Of a stretch of 64,000 nt of DNA, positions 1 through 7,616 are shown piece by piece. The DNA comes from Burkholderia sp. Bp9143 (GTDB taxonomy: Bacteria > Pseudomonadota > Gammaproteobacteria > Burkholderiales > Burkholderiaceae). The notes under the pieces were generated by a model. That model did no database searches. It saw only the letters and a list, made by a program, of their open reading frames with translations, and was not told the origin of the DNA. The stretch is from the NCBI RefSeq assembly GCF_003853645.1, contig NZ_QTPO01000044.1:1-64000 (forward strand), in the 5' to 3' direction. A program made the position numbers and the translations under genes. Each line of letters opens with the position of its first letter. The first letter of the stretch is position 1.

Positions 1-64
1 CGGCTACGCCGCCTCCGACTCCTCACCACCGGCCAAAACAAACGTCAACGACCGGCCAACATAA

Positions 65-649
65 TTGTCGCCCCCCAATTGGCTTCGTCTCGATAGGTTG
101 ACCCATGGCGCTGATGCAACGGGTTGCACGGACGTGAGGGGGGACGCTAATGCGAGGGGTCACGCTGACGCGAGGGGTTGCATGGATGCACAAGGCCCCT
201 TGCACCGGCGCACGAGCCCCCTTGCACCCACGCAAGCCGAACCATCAATAACCGTCAGTAAAAGCAACCACCAGATGGATGACGCGCCGTCGTCGCGTCA
301 TCCACCGGCATGCCCGGTACAAGCGATCGTTGACGCCTACCACGAGGCCATGCCGAACAACCCGCGCGTAAGGGTCATGAATGATGCCCGCGCTCGCGCC
401 ATCAAAGCACGTTGGAGGCAAGCGTCACGGCTATCCTGTAAGCCGTTTGAAGGCGGCTATGAGACCCAGACGGACGGTCTTGCGAAATGGCGGGTGTTCT
501 TCCAGACCTGCGCCCACTCACCATTTTTGACCGGTCAGGTTCCAGCACAGGCGGGACGGCCGCCCTTCTTTGCCGATATTGATTTCCTTATGAAGCCGTC
601 GGGTTTCACGCATTGTCTTGAAAACAAGTACCACCGGGAAAGCGTATGA
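65..649 (+). CDS. Phage replication protein, C-terminal part (possibly 5'-truncated)
   Basis: The C-terminal 120 residues have the look of phage replication-initiation or helicase-loader proteins: a helical stretch with NPRVRVMNDARARAIKARW and an ending of the type FIADIDFLM..GF..LENKYHRE. Residues 18-45 are a low-complexity run of short GC-rich repeats (DARG-like), where slippage is easy. The frame is preceded by an in-frame TAA at 62-64, and the only early start is TTG at 65. An internal ATG at 275 would leave a 124-residue product. The N-terminal DNA-binding half expected of the family is not visible, so this may be a truncated gene. It overlaps the helicase gene by four bases (ATGA), consistent with a coupled replication operon. 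Family assignment is from memory of phage proteins. Confidence 0.5.
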   Translation: MSPPNWLRLDRLTHGADATGCTDVRGDANARGHADARGCMDAQGPLHRRTSPLAPTQAEPSITVSKSNHQMDDAPSSRHPPACPVQAIVDAYHEAMPNNPRVRVMNDARARAIKARWRQASRLSCKPFEGGYETQTDGLAKWRVFFQTCAHSPFLTGQVPAQAGRPPFFADIDFLMKPSGFTHCLENKYHRESV

Positions 650-2037
650 GCGCAATAGACCCGTATCTCGAAGACCCGATGCGCGAGGTACCCCACAGCA
701 TCGAAATGGAACAGTCAGTGCTCGGCGCACTGCTGCTCGACAACGCAGCAATTGACGATCTCCAAGAGCTGCAAGCGAAACACTTCTATCGCGCCGAGCA
801 TCGCACCATCTTCGAGGTTATTTCGAAGCTGATCGTGGGCAATCGCTCCGCAGATATATTGACCGTTGCGGAAGAACTACGGGCTGTCGGTAGAATCGAG
901 TCGACTGGGGGGCTGCCGTACCTCAACACGCTGGCGCAAAATACTCCGGGCAGCGCGAATGTCAGGCGCTATGCCGAGATCGTCGTCGAGCGCTGGAAGT
1001 TGCGTGGGATCCTTGCCGCGATCGATGAGGTACGCGCGCTCGTGTTCGAAAGACGCGGCCGCGTGGCCCCCGACATTATTGCCGAGGCCCAGGCGAAGTT
1101 TGAATCGCTTGCCGAATCGCGCTCCGACGGCCCGAGGTTCATAAGCGAGTATTTGCTTCCCGTCGTAGAGGAAATCGATTCTCAAGCACGCGGAGAGCCG
1201 TCGAAGGTAATCGCAACGGGCTTGCACAGTGTCGACGAGAGACTCAATGGCGGGATGAGCGCCGGCGAATTAATTGTGATCGCAGGTCGTCCCGGGATGG
1301 GCAAGACGGCGCTAGTGATCGGCGTCGGCGCTTACGTTGCCCGCCATGTTGGGACGGTCCTGATGTTTTCGATGGAGATGCCGGGCTGTCAGTTGACCCA
1401 GCGTAGCCTTGCACGCGATGGCGGAATCCCTATGCCGCACATTAGGAACGGTGCGGATATGACGGAAGCGGACTTCGCTGGTCTGGCGCGGGCAGCCCAT
1501 GACTTGGCAAATCTACCGATGCTGATAGATGAAAGCGCTGGCCTCTCGTTGACTGAAATCACCAGCCGAAGCCTTGCTGTAAAGCGCCGGCACGGACTCA
1601 GTCTGATCATTGTGGATTACATCGGCTTGATGAGCGGCGGCTCCGGCGAAAGTCGTACTCAGCAGATCGGCTCGTTCACCCGGGGGCTCAAGAGTTTGGC
1701 GAAGCGTCTCAGTGTGCCCGTCATCGCACTATCACAACTGAACCGTGGCGTAGAGACGCGCCCGAACAAGCGCCCCTCAATGGCCGACCTGCGGGACTCA
1801 GGCGAGATCGAGCAGGACGCCGATGTGATCCTATTACTGTACCGGGACGAAGCCTATGATTCAGATAGTCCGTATCGAGGCACAGCGGAAATCATCGTCG
1901 CGAAACAGCGCAATGGCGAGACGGGTATGACACGCCTTGCTTTCATTGGAGAGCTCGCCAAATTTGCCGATCTCGCGCCTGGTTACGTGCCGGCACCGCG
2001 CAATAGACCTCAGCATCCTAGGGGGTTCGACGAGTAA
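646..2037 (+). CDS. Replicative DNA helicase, DnaB type (phage-borne)
   Basis: This 463-residue protein has the normal length and domain order of a hexameric DnaB helicase, which unwinds DNA ahead of the replisome. The N-terminal helical domain (about 15-115) starts with the typical PHSIEMEQSVLGALL. A linker follows, then a RecA-like C-terminal domain. Walker A is GRPGMGKT at 214-221, Walker B includes D324 in IIVDYIGLM, and the conserved SGEIEQDAD stretch lies near 385. Its start codon overlaps the stop of the preceding replication gene. This is probably the island's own helicase: it is phylogenetically untested here, and the chromosomal dnaB would lie elsewhere. The reading frame is intact. 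Confidence 0.93.
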   Translation: MSAIDPYLEDPMREVPHSIEMEQSVLGALLLDNAAIDDLQELQAKHFYRAEHRTIFEVISKLIVGNRSADILTVAEELRAVGRIESTGGLPYLNTLAQNTPGSANVRRYAEIVVERWKLRGILAAIDEVRALVFERRGRVAPDIIAEAQAKFESLAESRSDGPRFISEYLLPVVEEIDSQARGEPSKVIATGLHSVDERLNGGMSAGELIVIAGRPGMGKTALVIGVGAYVARHVGTVLMFSMEMPGCQLTQRSLARDGGIPMPHIRNGADMTEADFAGLARAAHDLANLPMLIDESAGLSLTEITSRSLAVKRRHGLSLIIVDYIGLMSGGSGESRTQQIGSFTRGLKSLAKRLSVPVIALSQLNRGVETRPNKRPSMADLRDSGEIEQDADVILLLYRDEAYDSDSPYRGTAEIIVAKQRNGETGMTRLAFIGELAKFADLAPGYVPAPRNRPQHPRGFDE

Positions 2038-2309
2038 GTGGGAGCGCGTGCACGCGGACAGTCCTATAACCAGCGGCTTGTCGGCTGCTACGGCGCGACG
2101 TAGACGAAGGCTATTTCTTTGCGCCATCCGGATCTCGCTTCCCAGATGCCGTTTGGCGGCGAAAGCGGGGGATTCCACTTGCATTTGCTGGGATTCCCGC
2201 TCTTGACGCGTTCTTCGGCGCGGGAACGGCCACTAGGTGCCAAATGTTTACAGCTCTCGGTGGAAAGACATCACGGACGGCTTGAATAGGAATCGGCTGG
2301 GAGGCTGGC

Positions 2310-3008
2310 GTGGCGGACCGCTCCGGATTCAGCTCCATGCGCGCTAGTGCTCGCATTTGCGGAGCCAGTGCTCGAAACTTGCGAGAAAAAATTTCGTTGA
2401 CGTGGCGTACACAGTTTGCGTCGCTTAGTCGTGATTCCAGCATTGGACGCATGGTCCAGCCTCCGGAACCCTCGGATAGCGCAAGCTTCGTCTGTGAGCG
2501 CCTGCGCGCACGTCTCTCCCAAGCTGCATGCGGGAGAAATTACATTTGTGGCGCTGCTTTTGCATGCCAAGGTTGTGAACTCGGCCGACAGCACGCGAGT
2601 ATGCTCACCTCGAGAGAAGTGTCAGCATCGAAACAGCAAACAGGTGCTGCCGCACGCCTTGCGTCACGAGCCGGAGTCTGCGTTCGATGCGGCCGGCTGA
2701 TGATCCGATTGGTGCGCTCGCACACGATCTGCATTAGCTGTTTCAATCGGGAAGCCGAGATCCGACGGGGACGCAACGCCAAGGGAGGCCAGCCTCAAAA
2801 ATGGCGCGAATTGTTACGCTTCGGACACGCTGAGGTCAGCCTGAAAGGCCGCATGCATCAAGTTGATCTGGGACTTTGTAGTGGACCGTCAGAAGCTGCG
2901 CGGGCGGTACAGAGACGCTGGCCGGGATGCTCGCTCGTTCGGTATTGGGCCGACGCCGATCCGCCGGCCGCGCCTGAGTGTCGCCCGATTGCCCCTGTTC
3001 ATTGGTGA
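2310..3008 (+). CDS. Uncharacterised phage-type protein with predicted zinc ribbon
   Basis: I do not recognise a named family. A GTG start at 2310 is chosen because a strong GGGAGG lies five bases upstream. The 232-residue product has two Cys clusters. The first is C74, C80, C86, C89. The second is a classic ribbon spacing C124-x2-C127-x13-C141-x2-C144, followed by a basic stretch (REAEIRRGRNAKGG) that could contact nucleic acid. The first 70 residues are Ser/Arg-rich and less convincing. It lies between the helicase and two small genes on the same strand, so a role in phage DNA metabolism or transcription is possible but only inferred. The 272 bases before it (2038-2309) hold no convincing gene. 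Confidence 0.55.
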   Translation: MADRSGFSSMRASARICGASARNLREKISLTWRTQFASLSRDSSIGRMVQPPEPSDSASFVCERLRARLSQAACGRNYICGAAFACQGCELGRQHASMLTSREVSASKQQTGAAARLASRAGVCVRCGRLMIRLVRSHTICISCFNREAEIRRGRNAKGGQPQKWRELLRFGHAEVSLKGRMHQVDLGLCSGPSEAARAVQRRWPGCSLVRYWADADPPAAPECRPIAPVHW

Positions 3009-3027
3009 CACACACTGAGATTGACAT

Positions 3028-3315
3028 ATGACCGATCGATTAGCAGCGCGGGGCGCAGTACTAGCCAAAGCCCGCTTCGCATTGTCAGCCGGCCGAATCA
3101 GTGGTGCCGAAGCGGCCCGTCTGGAGGCTGCCTTAAGCATCGGAGCGATGCCGGATGCCGCAGTGCTTGCGCGGGTCTTTGGGTCTGGCACTGAACTGCG
3201 AAAAGCGCTCGCCAATACGAGCGAAATGCGTGTCGAAGGCTGTCGCTCTGCCGACGCCTTCGATCGGCTCGTTGCCGACATGGTGACTTTGTATTCGCGG
3301 ACGCGCGGCAGATGA
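3028..3315 (+). CDS. Hypothetical protein, 95 aa
   Basis: This small Ala-rich, probably all-helical protein has no motif I recognise. It starts with an ATG 19 bases after the zinc-ribbon gene and its stop overlaps the next start by four bases (ATGA), so it looks translationally coupled to the coiled-coil gene downstream. No signal peptide or membrane segment is seen. The tight packing and consistent codon use argue for a real gene. Function unknown; it may act with its two neighbours. Confidence 0.55.
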   Translation: MTDRLAARGAVLAKARFALSAGRISGAEAARLEAALSIGAMPDAAVLARVFGSGTELRKALANTSEMRVEGCRSADAFDRLVADMVTLYSRTRGR

Positions 3316-4136
3316 GCACAGCGCTCGAAGCCGCCCGCCAGGCGCTGAATGCCGCGCTCATCGCTGGCGAAGATACGCGTGAAGTACGAAACACGGTGCA
3401 ACAGCTTGAGGCCGAGGCGACTGACGTCGCATCCACCACCGCTCGCGCCATTCACGATGCCGCTGGCTCAGTACTTGCGCAGATCAAGGCCGATGCCGAG
3501 GCACTCGTCCAAGCCGCCGACGAACGCCGACAGCTGTTTTTCTCACAGTTCGACGTCGTTGCGGAAACCCTCGATGCTCGAGGTGTCTCGTCACATAAGT
3601 TGGCCAACGCTCGTCACAAAGCGACGCAGGCGTCCCAAGCGGTAGCCGCGTGTCAGCACGAACTCGCTGTGCTCGAGGAACGGCGAGGTGAAGCACAGGC
3701 ACGGCATACCGGGGCGCTCGATGCTTTGCGTGCGGGCCGGATTGACGAAGCTGTGGCCGGCGCTCGCATGAGCGCTGCGCGAGCCGACCTGATGGACCTT
3801 GACTCGCTGATCGGTGAGGCACGCAGCAGAACCGAAGAAACGCAGCATGCTTGTGCGCATGCCGAGCAAGCGGTCCAAGATGCCGAGCGGGAGCTGGCGC
3901 GCTCGGAGCTCGCGCGAACTATCGAGGCACTCGACGACCAGCTCAAGCGTATTGAGGCAAAGCTGCTCGCTTGCTTGGCCGAGCGGTATCGAACGGGCTG
4001 TGAACTCTCCGGGTGGCGCCCCTCGCTATTCGGTGTCTGGCATCCAAGCCGTGATCTGCAGGACGCTATCACCCAATGGACGGTGCCGCCGGTGCGGTTC
4101 GGTGAGCCATGTGAAGACCAGCCCGTGAAATCTTGA
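3312..4136 (+). CDS. Coiled-coil protein of unknown function, 274 aa
   Basis: Nearly the whole protein is predicted long helix, rich in Ala, Glu, Gln and Arg with heptad-like spacing. Clear coiled-coil stretches lie at about 20-75, 95-150 and 165-225. The C-terminal 45 residues (with RPSLFGVWHPSRDLQDAI) are different and may form a small folded tip. It overlaps the preceding 95-residue gene by four bases and ends nine bases before the terminase small-subunit gene. No enzymatic motif, signal peptide or membrane span is visible. The island context suggests a structural or scaffold-like phage or plasmid role, but this is a guess. Confidence 0.6.
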   Translation: MSTALEAARQALNAALIAGEDTREVRNTVQQLEAEATDVASTTARAIHDAAGSVLAQIKADAEALVQAADERRQLFFSQFDVVAETLDARGVSSHKLANARHKATQASQAVAACQHELAVLEERRGEAQARHTGALDALRAGRIDEAVAGARMSAARADLMDLDSLIGEARSRTEETQHACAHAEQAVQDAERELARSELARTIEALDDQLKRIEAKLLACLAERYRTGCELSGWRPSLFGVWHPSRDLQDAITQWTVPPVRFGEPCEDQPVKS

Positions 4137-4145
4137 GGCTCCACA

Positions 4146-4838
4146 ATGGGACAGTGCCTCGACTTGCCGAGACGCTCGAAAGCTGCGCTTAGCGTGCGGT
4201 CCGGGCGCGCTCGCCCGACGACGCTCCAATGGAGTGTGTCGCGGGCGATCTGGGAAGGCGATCCCGGCGTCAGCTTCAGCCAGATCGCCGAGATCCTCGG
4301 CTGTTCGAAGTCCGCCGTCAGCATGCAGGCCGCGCGTAACGACTGGGCCAGGCGCCCCACGCCCGAGACGATCGCCGCGCAAGCGCAGGCCGCAGCTGAC
4401 TCGCGCTTCGAACAGGAACAGAAGGAGAGGACTGCACAGAGCGCCGATCACGCGCCGGCAGTGCTCGAATCGGGGCCGGACGCCGAACCCACCAGGTTCA
4501 GAACACAGCCGATCCGGCCGACGGCGGTCGTGCCGGACACTCCCGAGGGTGTGTCGGAGGAAGCGGCGCGTCAGGTCGCGGTCGACACCGCCGTGGCGCG
4601 GCGTGCGGAACTGCTCAACACGCACCGCAAGGAGTGGGTCGCGGTGCGGAACCTTGCGTACGCATCGATCAAATCGAAGGACATGGAGCAGGCCAAGCAC
4701 GTGAAGGTGGTGGCCGAGTCGTTGAAGATCGTGCAGGACGGCGAGCGGAAGGCGTGGGGGCTGGACACGGACGAGAAAAAGCCCCCGTCCGTGCAGGTGA
4801 CGATCAACCGGCGAGCGGGGGTGACGATTGGGCACTGA
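4146..4838 (+). CDS. Phage terminase small subunit-like protein
   Basis: Residues 40-70 form a helix-turn-helix (FSQIAEILGCSKSAVSMQA), the usual DNA-recognition element of terminase small subunits. Residues about 170-215 carry the conserved region with a His-Arg-Lys-Glu-Trp start, paired helices and QDGERKAWGLD, which I associate with phage small terminases. GAGG at 4134-4137 is the ribosome binding site for the ATG at 4146. In a phage the large ATPase/nuclease subunit would follow directly. Instead the 3' end runs 35 bases into a convergent serine recombinase gene, so the packaging module has been cut. The final residues may not be original. A bare HTH regulator is the alternative. Confidence 0.65.
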   Translation: MGQCLDLPRRSKAALSVRSGRARPTTLQWSVSRAIWEGDPGVSFSQIAEILGCSKSAVSMQAARNDWARRPTPETIAAQAQAAADSRFEQEQKERTAQSADHAPAVLESGPDAEPTRFRTQPIRPTAVVPDTPEGVSEEAARQVAVDTAVARRAELLNTHRKEWVAVRNLAYASIKSKDMEQAKHVKVVAESLKIVQDGERKAWGLDTDEKKPPSVQVTINRRAGVTIGH

Positions 4839-5409
4839 GCGCGCGCTCGCGGATGCGCATGATCGTCGCGCGGCCGACCTTGCGGTCGCGGGCGATTTGC
4901 GAGACCGACGTGCCTGCGGCCAGTTGCTTGAGCACGTCGGCTTGCTCGGCAGCGGGCAGGGCGTTGCGGCGTCCGGGGTGTTTGCCTTCTGCGCGCGCGC
5001 GGGCGATGCCAGCCTGCGTGCGTTCGATCAGCAGGTCGCGTTCGAACTCGGCGACAGCGGTCAGCACCGCCATCGTCATCTTGCCTGCGGCGCTGGTCAG
5101 GTCGGCGCCGCCGAGCGCGAGGCAGTGGACCCGCACGCCTGCGTGGCTCAACAGTTCGACTGTCGCGCGCACGTCCATCGCGTTGCGGCCGAGGCGGTCG
5201 AGTTTCGTGACGATCAGCACGTCGCCGTCTTCGAGCCGGTCGAGCAGCTTGGCGAAGCCGGGGCGTTCGAGCGCGGCGACGCTGCCGCTGATGTGCTCGG
5301 TGACGATCCGTTTCTTCTCGACCGTGAAGCCCGCCGTGAGGATCTCGTGGACTTGGTTTTCGGGTGTCTGCTCGGCGGTGCTGACGCGGGCGTAGATGAA
5401 GGTGCGCAT
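4804..5409 (-). CDS. Serine recombinase (resolvase/invertase family)
   Basis: This is a 201-residue small serine recombinase of normal length. The N-terminal catalytic domain begins MRTFIYARVSTAEQ with the nucleophilic serine at position 10, followed by the conserved LDRLGRNAMD and an EFERDLLIERT segment. The C-terminal 45 residues form a Hin/resolvase-type helix-turn-helix (TSVSQIARDRKVGRATIMRI). The start at 5409 puts the catalytic Ser at the usual place; an upstream in-frame extension to 5571 is non-conserved. The gene converges on and overlaps the terminase small-subunit gene. A candidate res site lies upstream. Such enzymes resolve cointegrates or dimers of plasmids and transposons, so it may have arrived separately from the phage genes. 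Confidence 0.9.
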   Translation of the reverse strand: MRTFIYARVSTAEQTPENQVHEILTAGFTVEKKRIVTEHISGSVAALERPGFAKLLDRLEDGDVLIVTKLDRLGRNAMDVRATVELLSHAGVRVHCLALGGADLTSAAGKMTMAVLTAVAEFERDLLIERTQAGIARARAEGKHPGRRNALPAAEQADVLKQLAAGTSVSQIARDRKVGRATIMRIRERALSAQSSPPLAG

Positions 5410-5462
5410 GGGGTGTCTCCGGTGGTGCGGGTGTCCGTATCCCGTGACCGCATTATGCGCAT

Positions 5463-5534
5463 TGTCCGGAATATAGCTAGGCGCAATTTCGGGCGGGCTG
5501 CGGCGGGGCGACCGTATATGTTCGATTTCGGACA
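5463..5534. promoter_or_regulatory. Candidate res site of the serine recombinase
   Basis: Directly upstream of the recombinase, TGTCCGGAA (5463-5471) faces the near-complementary TTTCGGACA (5526-5534), with a further half-site-like AATTTCGGGC at about 5485-5494. These resemble the 12-base half-sites (TGTCYG-type) bound by Tn3-family resolvases. AT-rich dinucleotides sit at plausible crossover positions. Subsite spacing was judged by eye only. Confidence 0.4.
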
Positions 5535-5569
5535 GGACAGTAAGGTCCTGCCCCCCGTGTCTCGCGATC

Positions 5570-5848
5570 ATGAACGCGAGCCATCAGGCCGTGATGACAG
5601 TGAGGCAGGCGAGACACTCACCGGTCCTGGCGGACACCCAAAGGGAAACCGTGCGGTGCGCGTCACAGAAAGAGCCAGCGGGACAGTTGCGCCCTTCGGG
5701 CGATCAGTGCAATCTGAATCAGCCGCGCGACGAGAACGGCAGGTTTGCATCAGGGGAAAGCGATGACAAACCCAACCAGCAACACGACCGAAAAACCGGC
5801 ACCGGCCCCGGCCGCGCCGCCGACGAGGCAGGCGCAGGACGAGCCTAA
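5570..5848 (+). CDS. Possible small phage protein (92 aa), low confidence
   Basis: The frame contains NQPRDENGRFASGE, a signature I associate with the start region of several small phage proteins. The rest is low-complexity and charged. The last third overlaps another plausible reading frame that starts at 5763, so at most one of the two is likely to be read in full. No clear ribosome binding site precedes 5570. It may be a relic of a phage structural-module gene disrupted when the recombinase segment arrived. Confidence 0.25.
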   Translation: MNASHQAVMTVRQARHSPVLADTQRETVRCASQKEPAGQLRPSGDQCNLNQPRDENGRFASGESDDKPNQQHDRKTGTGPGRAADEAGAGRA

Positions 5849-5928
5849 ATCTGGACGAACTGAAAGCGCGTCTCAAGCGGGAAAATCCGCACCTCACGGT
5901 CGAAGAACTGGAGTTATACGGCCTGTAA
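5763..5928 (+). pseudogene. Small phage-type gene, apparently frameshifted
   Basis: An ATG at 5763 has a good GGGGAAAG site upstream and begins a Pro/Ala/Thr-rich N-terminus (MTNPTSNTTEKPAPAPAAPP). From about 5845 a different frame reads a charged helical ending (LDELKARLKRENPHLTVEEL), stopping with TAA at 5926-5928. A one-base change around 5843-5850 would join these into a roughly 55-residue protein of normal phage composition. In the original frame the sequence continues to 6149, antisense to another gene, with no credible protein character. Hence I call it broken. A real error or polymorphism at this site is equally possible. Confidence 0.35.
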
Positions 5929-6044
5929 ACGGAACGCTACAACCTCGATGCGTTTCGGTCATTCGAAGCCATTTGATGTTGGTTAAGCGGCCGGAGTCTT
6001 GGACATCTGTTTGCCTTTGCACCCGTGCATCCACGGAGGGATTT

Positions 6045-6725
6045 TCAGCTTCTGGCGTTGGCGTTTTGGGTCGCTATTGGTGTCTCCGATTTGTTCTTCG
6101 AAGTCTGTGCCCAAATAGTCCACGTCATCCGTTCGGCATATTCCTCTAGAAGATCGCGATCAGTAAGTCGCTCAAGGACGTCGAAGTTGGGCGACCCGGC
6201 CATATTCGCGAGCAACTGCGCGCGCGTTGCATTTTTATGCGCTTCAAGCAACCACGTAAACATCTTGAACGGCGTCTCGATCGTTTGCCCCGCGGAGGGC
6301 TCAATACGTTCAAAGAACGTTGCGGGATGCCGTCTGTAGGCTTGCAACTCTGCTGCAGAAAGGGGGACTCTCACAATCACTTGCTGCCCGTCCTGCAACT
6401 GAAAAATGCACGTTGCTGATTGTTCAGGTTCCGAGACAATTCCTTGGAGCAGCTTGGCCGGTGCCGTTTCGCCTTCGGGCCCTACTTGGACCTCGTACCA
6501 CGAGCCAACTCTAAGCCGCGCTTCGTTTGTCGAAAACGCCAACTCAGGGGCTTCTCCGTCGAACGTTGCTGGCACCTCGCTGTGATCGCGCAGCGACCTA
6601 GCGAGGTCATGGATATCCTGATGCGCTCGCATAGCGGCATATGCTTCTCTCAGGGAGGAGAATCCCGCGTCAAGCTTGAAATCTGGAATCTGGAATCCTT
6701 CGGCGAGTATGACAGTGCGTCTCAC
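6045..6725 (-). CDS. Unknown protein coupled to the integrase remnant
   Basis: No family recognised. A GTG at 6725 overlaps the integrase stop by four bases (GTGA), which decides the start; the in-frame extension to 6890 is antisense-like and arginine-rich. The 226-residue product is well balanced in composition. A mixed region comes first, then a beta-rich middle (about 70-145, with VGSWYEVQVGPEGE and a GQQVIVRVPLS segment), then a helical end (WLLEAHKNATRAQLLANMAGSP). It has no signal peptide or membrane span. Its GC content is visibly lower than the core genes around the window. It sits between the integrase and the decayed phage genes, so it is probably an accessory cargo gene of the island. 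Confidence 0.55.
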   Translation of the reverse strand: MRRTVILAEGFQIPDFKLDAGFSSLREAYAAMRAHQDIHDLARSLRDHSEVPATFDGEAPELAFSTNEARLRVGSWYEVQVGPEGETAPAKLLQGIVSEPEQSATCIFQLQDGQQVIVRVPLSAAELQAYRRHPATFFERIEPSAGQTIETPFKMFTWLLEAHKNATRAQLLANMAGSPNFDVLERLTDRDLLEEYAERMTWTIWAQTSKNKSETPIATQNANARS

Positions 6726-7441
6726 TGCACCTTCGAGGTCTCTGCCCGCGCAGCGCGCTCGCGGGCTTCGCGCGCGTCGAGTGCCGCCCGTAGGCGATCC
6801 TCCTCGTCGTCGGAAAGCCATCGGACACGACCATCGGGCTCTCGCAGCTGCTTGATCGTTGCCATGGGATGGGCGTCGATGAGATCCCACTCGAGCGCCC
6901 GCGAGAACAGACTCCCGAGTGCTGCAAGATCGCGGTTAATGGTAGCGGGCGCCTTGCCCGCTTTGACGCGCGCAGAGCGCCACTTTTCGATGATCCACGC
7001 ATTGAATTCGATGAGAGGTCGGGCAAGTTCTTCGCCAAATGCCGCGCGAATTCGTTTTTCCGTTGCGGTGGCAGTGTGCGAGTTAGTCGTCAGCCAATCG
7101 CGATAGCGCTCTTCAATGAACTCCTCGAGCGTCATCGTCGCACGCCGCTTTTGGCGGGAGGTGGCGGCCGGGTCGTGGCCGTTCGCAATTTTCCCAAGAA
7201 GCATGCGGGCGGCCTCACGTGCGTCACTGACGGAGGTAGCGGGGAACGATCGGTCGAGTGACTTGCGCGCTTGTTTGCCGTCTGGACCAGTGTACCGAAC
7301 GGAATAGTTGATCGTCCCGCCCGGCGTAACACGCACTGCGAATCCACGCAATTCGGTGTCTTGGATGTCGAAAGCGTGTTCCCTCGGCTTGACGGTCCGG
7401 AGCAATTCCCGCGAAATCTTTGCCCTCATATCGGTTCCCAT
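6722..7441 (-). pseudogene. int: Tyrosine integrase lacking its catalytic domain
   Basis: The N-terminal arm-binding domain (DUF4102-like: DTELRGFAVRVTPGG, then SYRYTG-type strands) and the SAM-like core-binding domain (about 90-180, ending with ATINRDLAALGSLFSRALEW) are those of P4/phage-type integrases. The protein stops at about 239 residues, just after LSDDEEDRLRAALDARE. That is before the region holding the Arg-His-x-x-Arg and Tyr active-site residues; intact relatives are about 380-400 residues. The downstream DNA does not encode the missing half in any frame I examined, which points to a deletion. It is transcribed away from the tRNA-Arg fragment about 130 bases away, the usual layout for an att-adjacent integrase. 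Start ATG 7441 is preferred over an in-frame start at 7483. Confidence 0.8.
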
Positions 7442-7569
7442 GTCGTGGACTTTCTGTGGACTTCTTCTGCAGTGTACTCCCATGGACGCCGATGGAGATA
7501 CTCATACTAACCCATTGATTTATAGAATATCAATATTCATCTGCGTATTTCGGCGGACTCCAAAAATCG

Positions 7570-7616
7570 CCCTCCGAAGGCAGGGGTTGCTGGTTCGATC
7601 CCAGCCGGGCGCGCCA
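7570..7616 (+). other. 3' fragment of tRNA-Arg(CCG): probable attachment-site repeat
   Basis: The sequence contains an anticodon loop CTCCGAA (anticodon CCG) with the 3' half of its stem (GGCAG). A perfect T-arm follows (GCTGG, loop TTCGATC, CCAGC), then the acceptor 3' strand CGGGCGC, a discriminator G and CCA. The 5' half of the tRNA is absent, so this is not a functional tRNA. A tRNA 3' end beside an integrase is the standard product of site-specific integration. The intact gene should lie at the left end of the island. Confidence 0.85.

Larger units (their letters stand above)
1..7616. mobile_element. Right end of a decayed prophage / genomic island at tRNA-Arg
   Basis: Phage-type genes (replication protein fragment, DnaB helicase, terminase small subunit, serine recombinase, tyrosine integrase remnant) run up to a 3' fragment of a tRNA-Arg gene at 7570-7616. 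That is the usual scar where an integrase has used a tRNA 3' end as attB. No head, tail or lysis genes and no large terminase are present, and the integrase has lost its catalytic domain, so this is a remnant. The left boundary, and presumably the intact tRNA-Arg, lie outside the window. Island identity is inferred from gene content. Confidence 0.75.

Noticed and set aside
7571..7616. Functional tRNA gene
   Set aside because: The 5' acceptor strand and D-arm are absent; only the 3' part from the anticodon loop remains.
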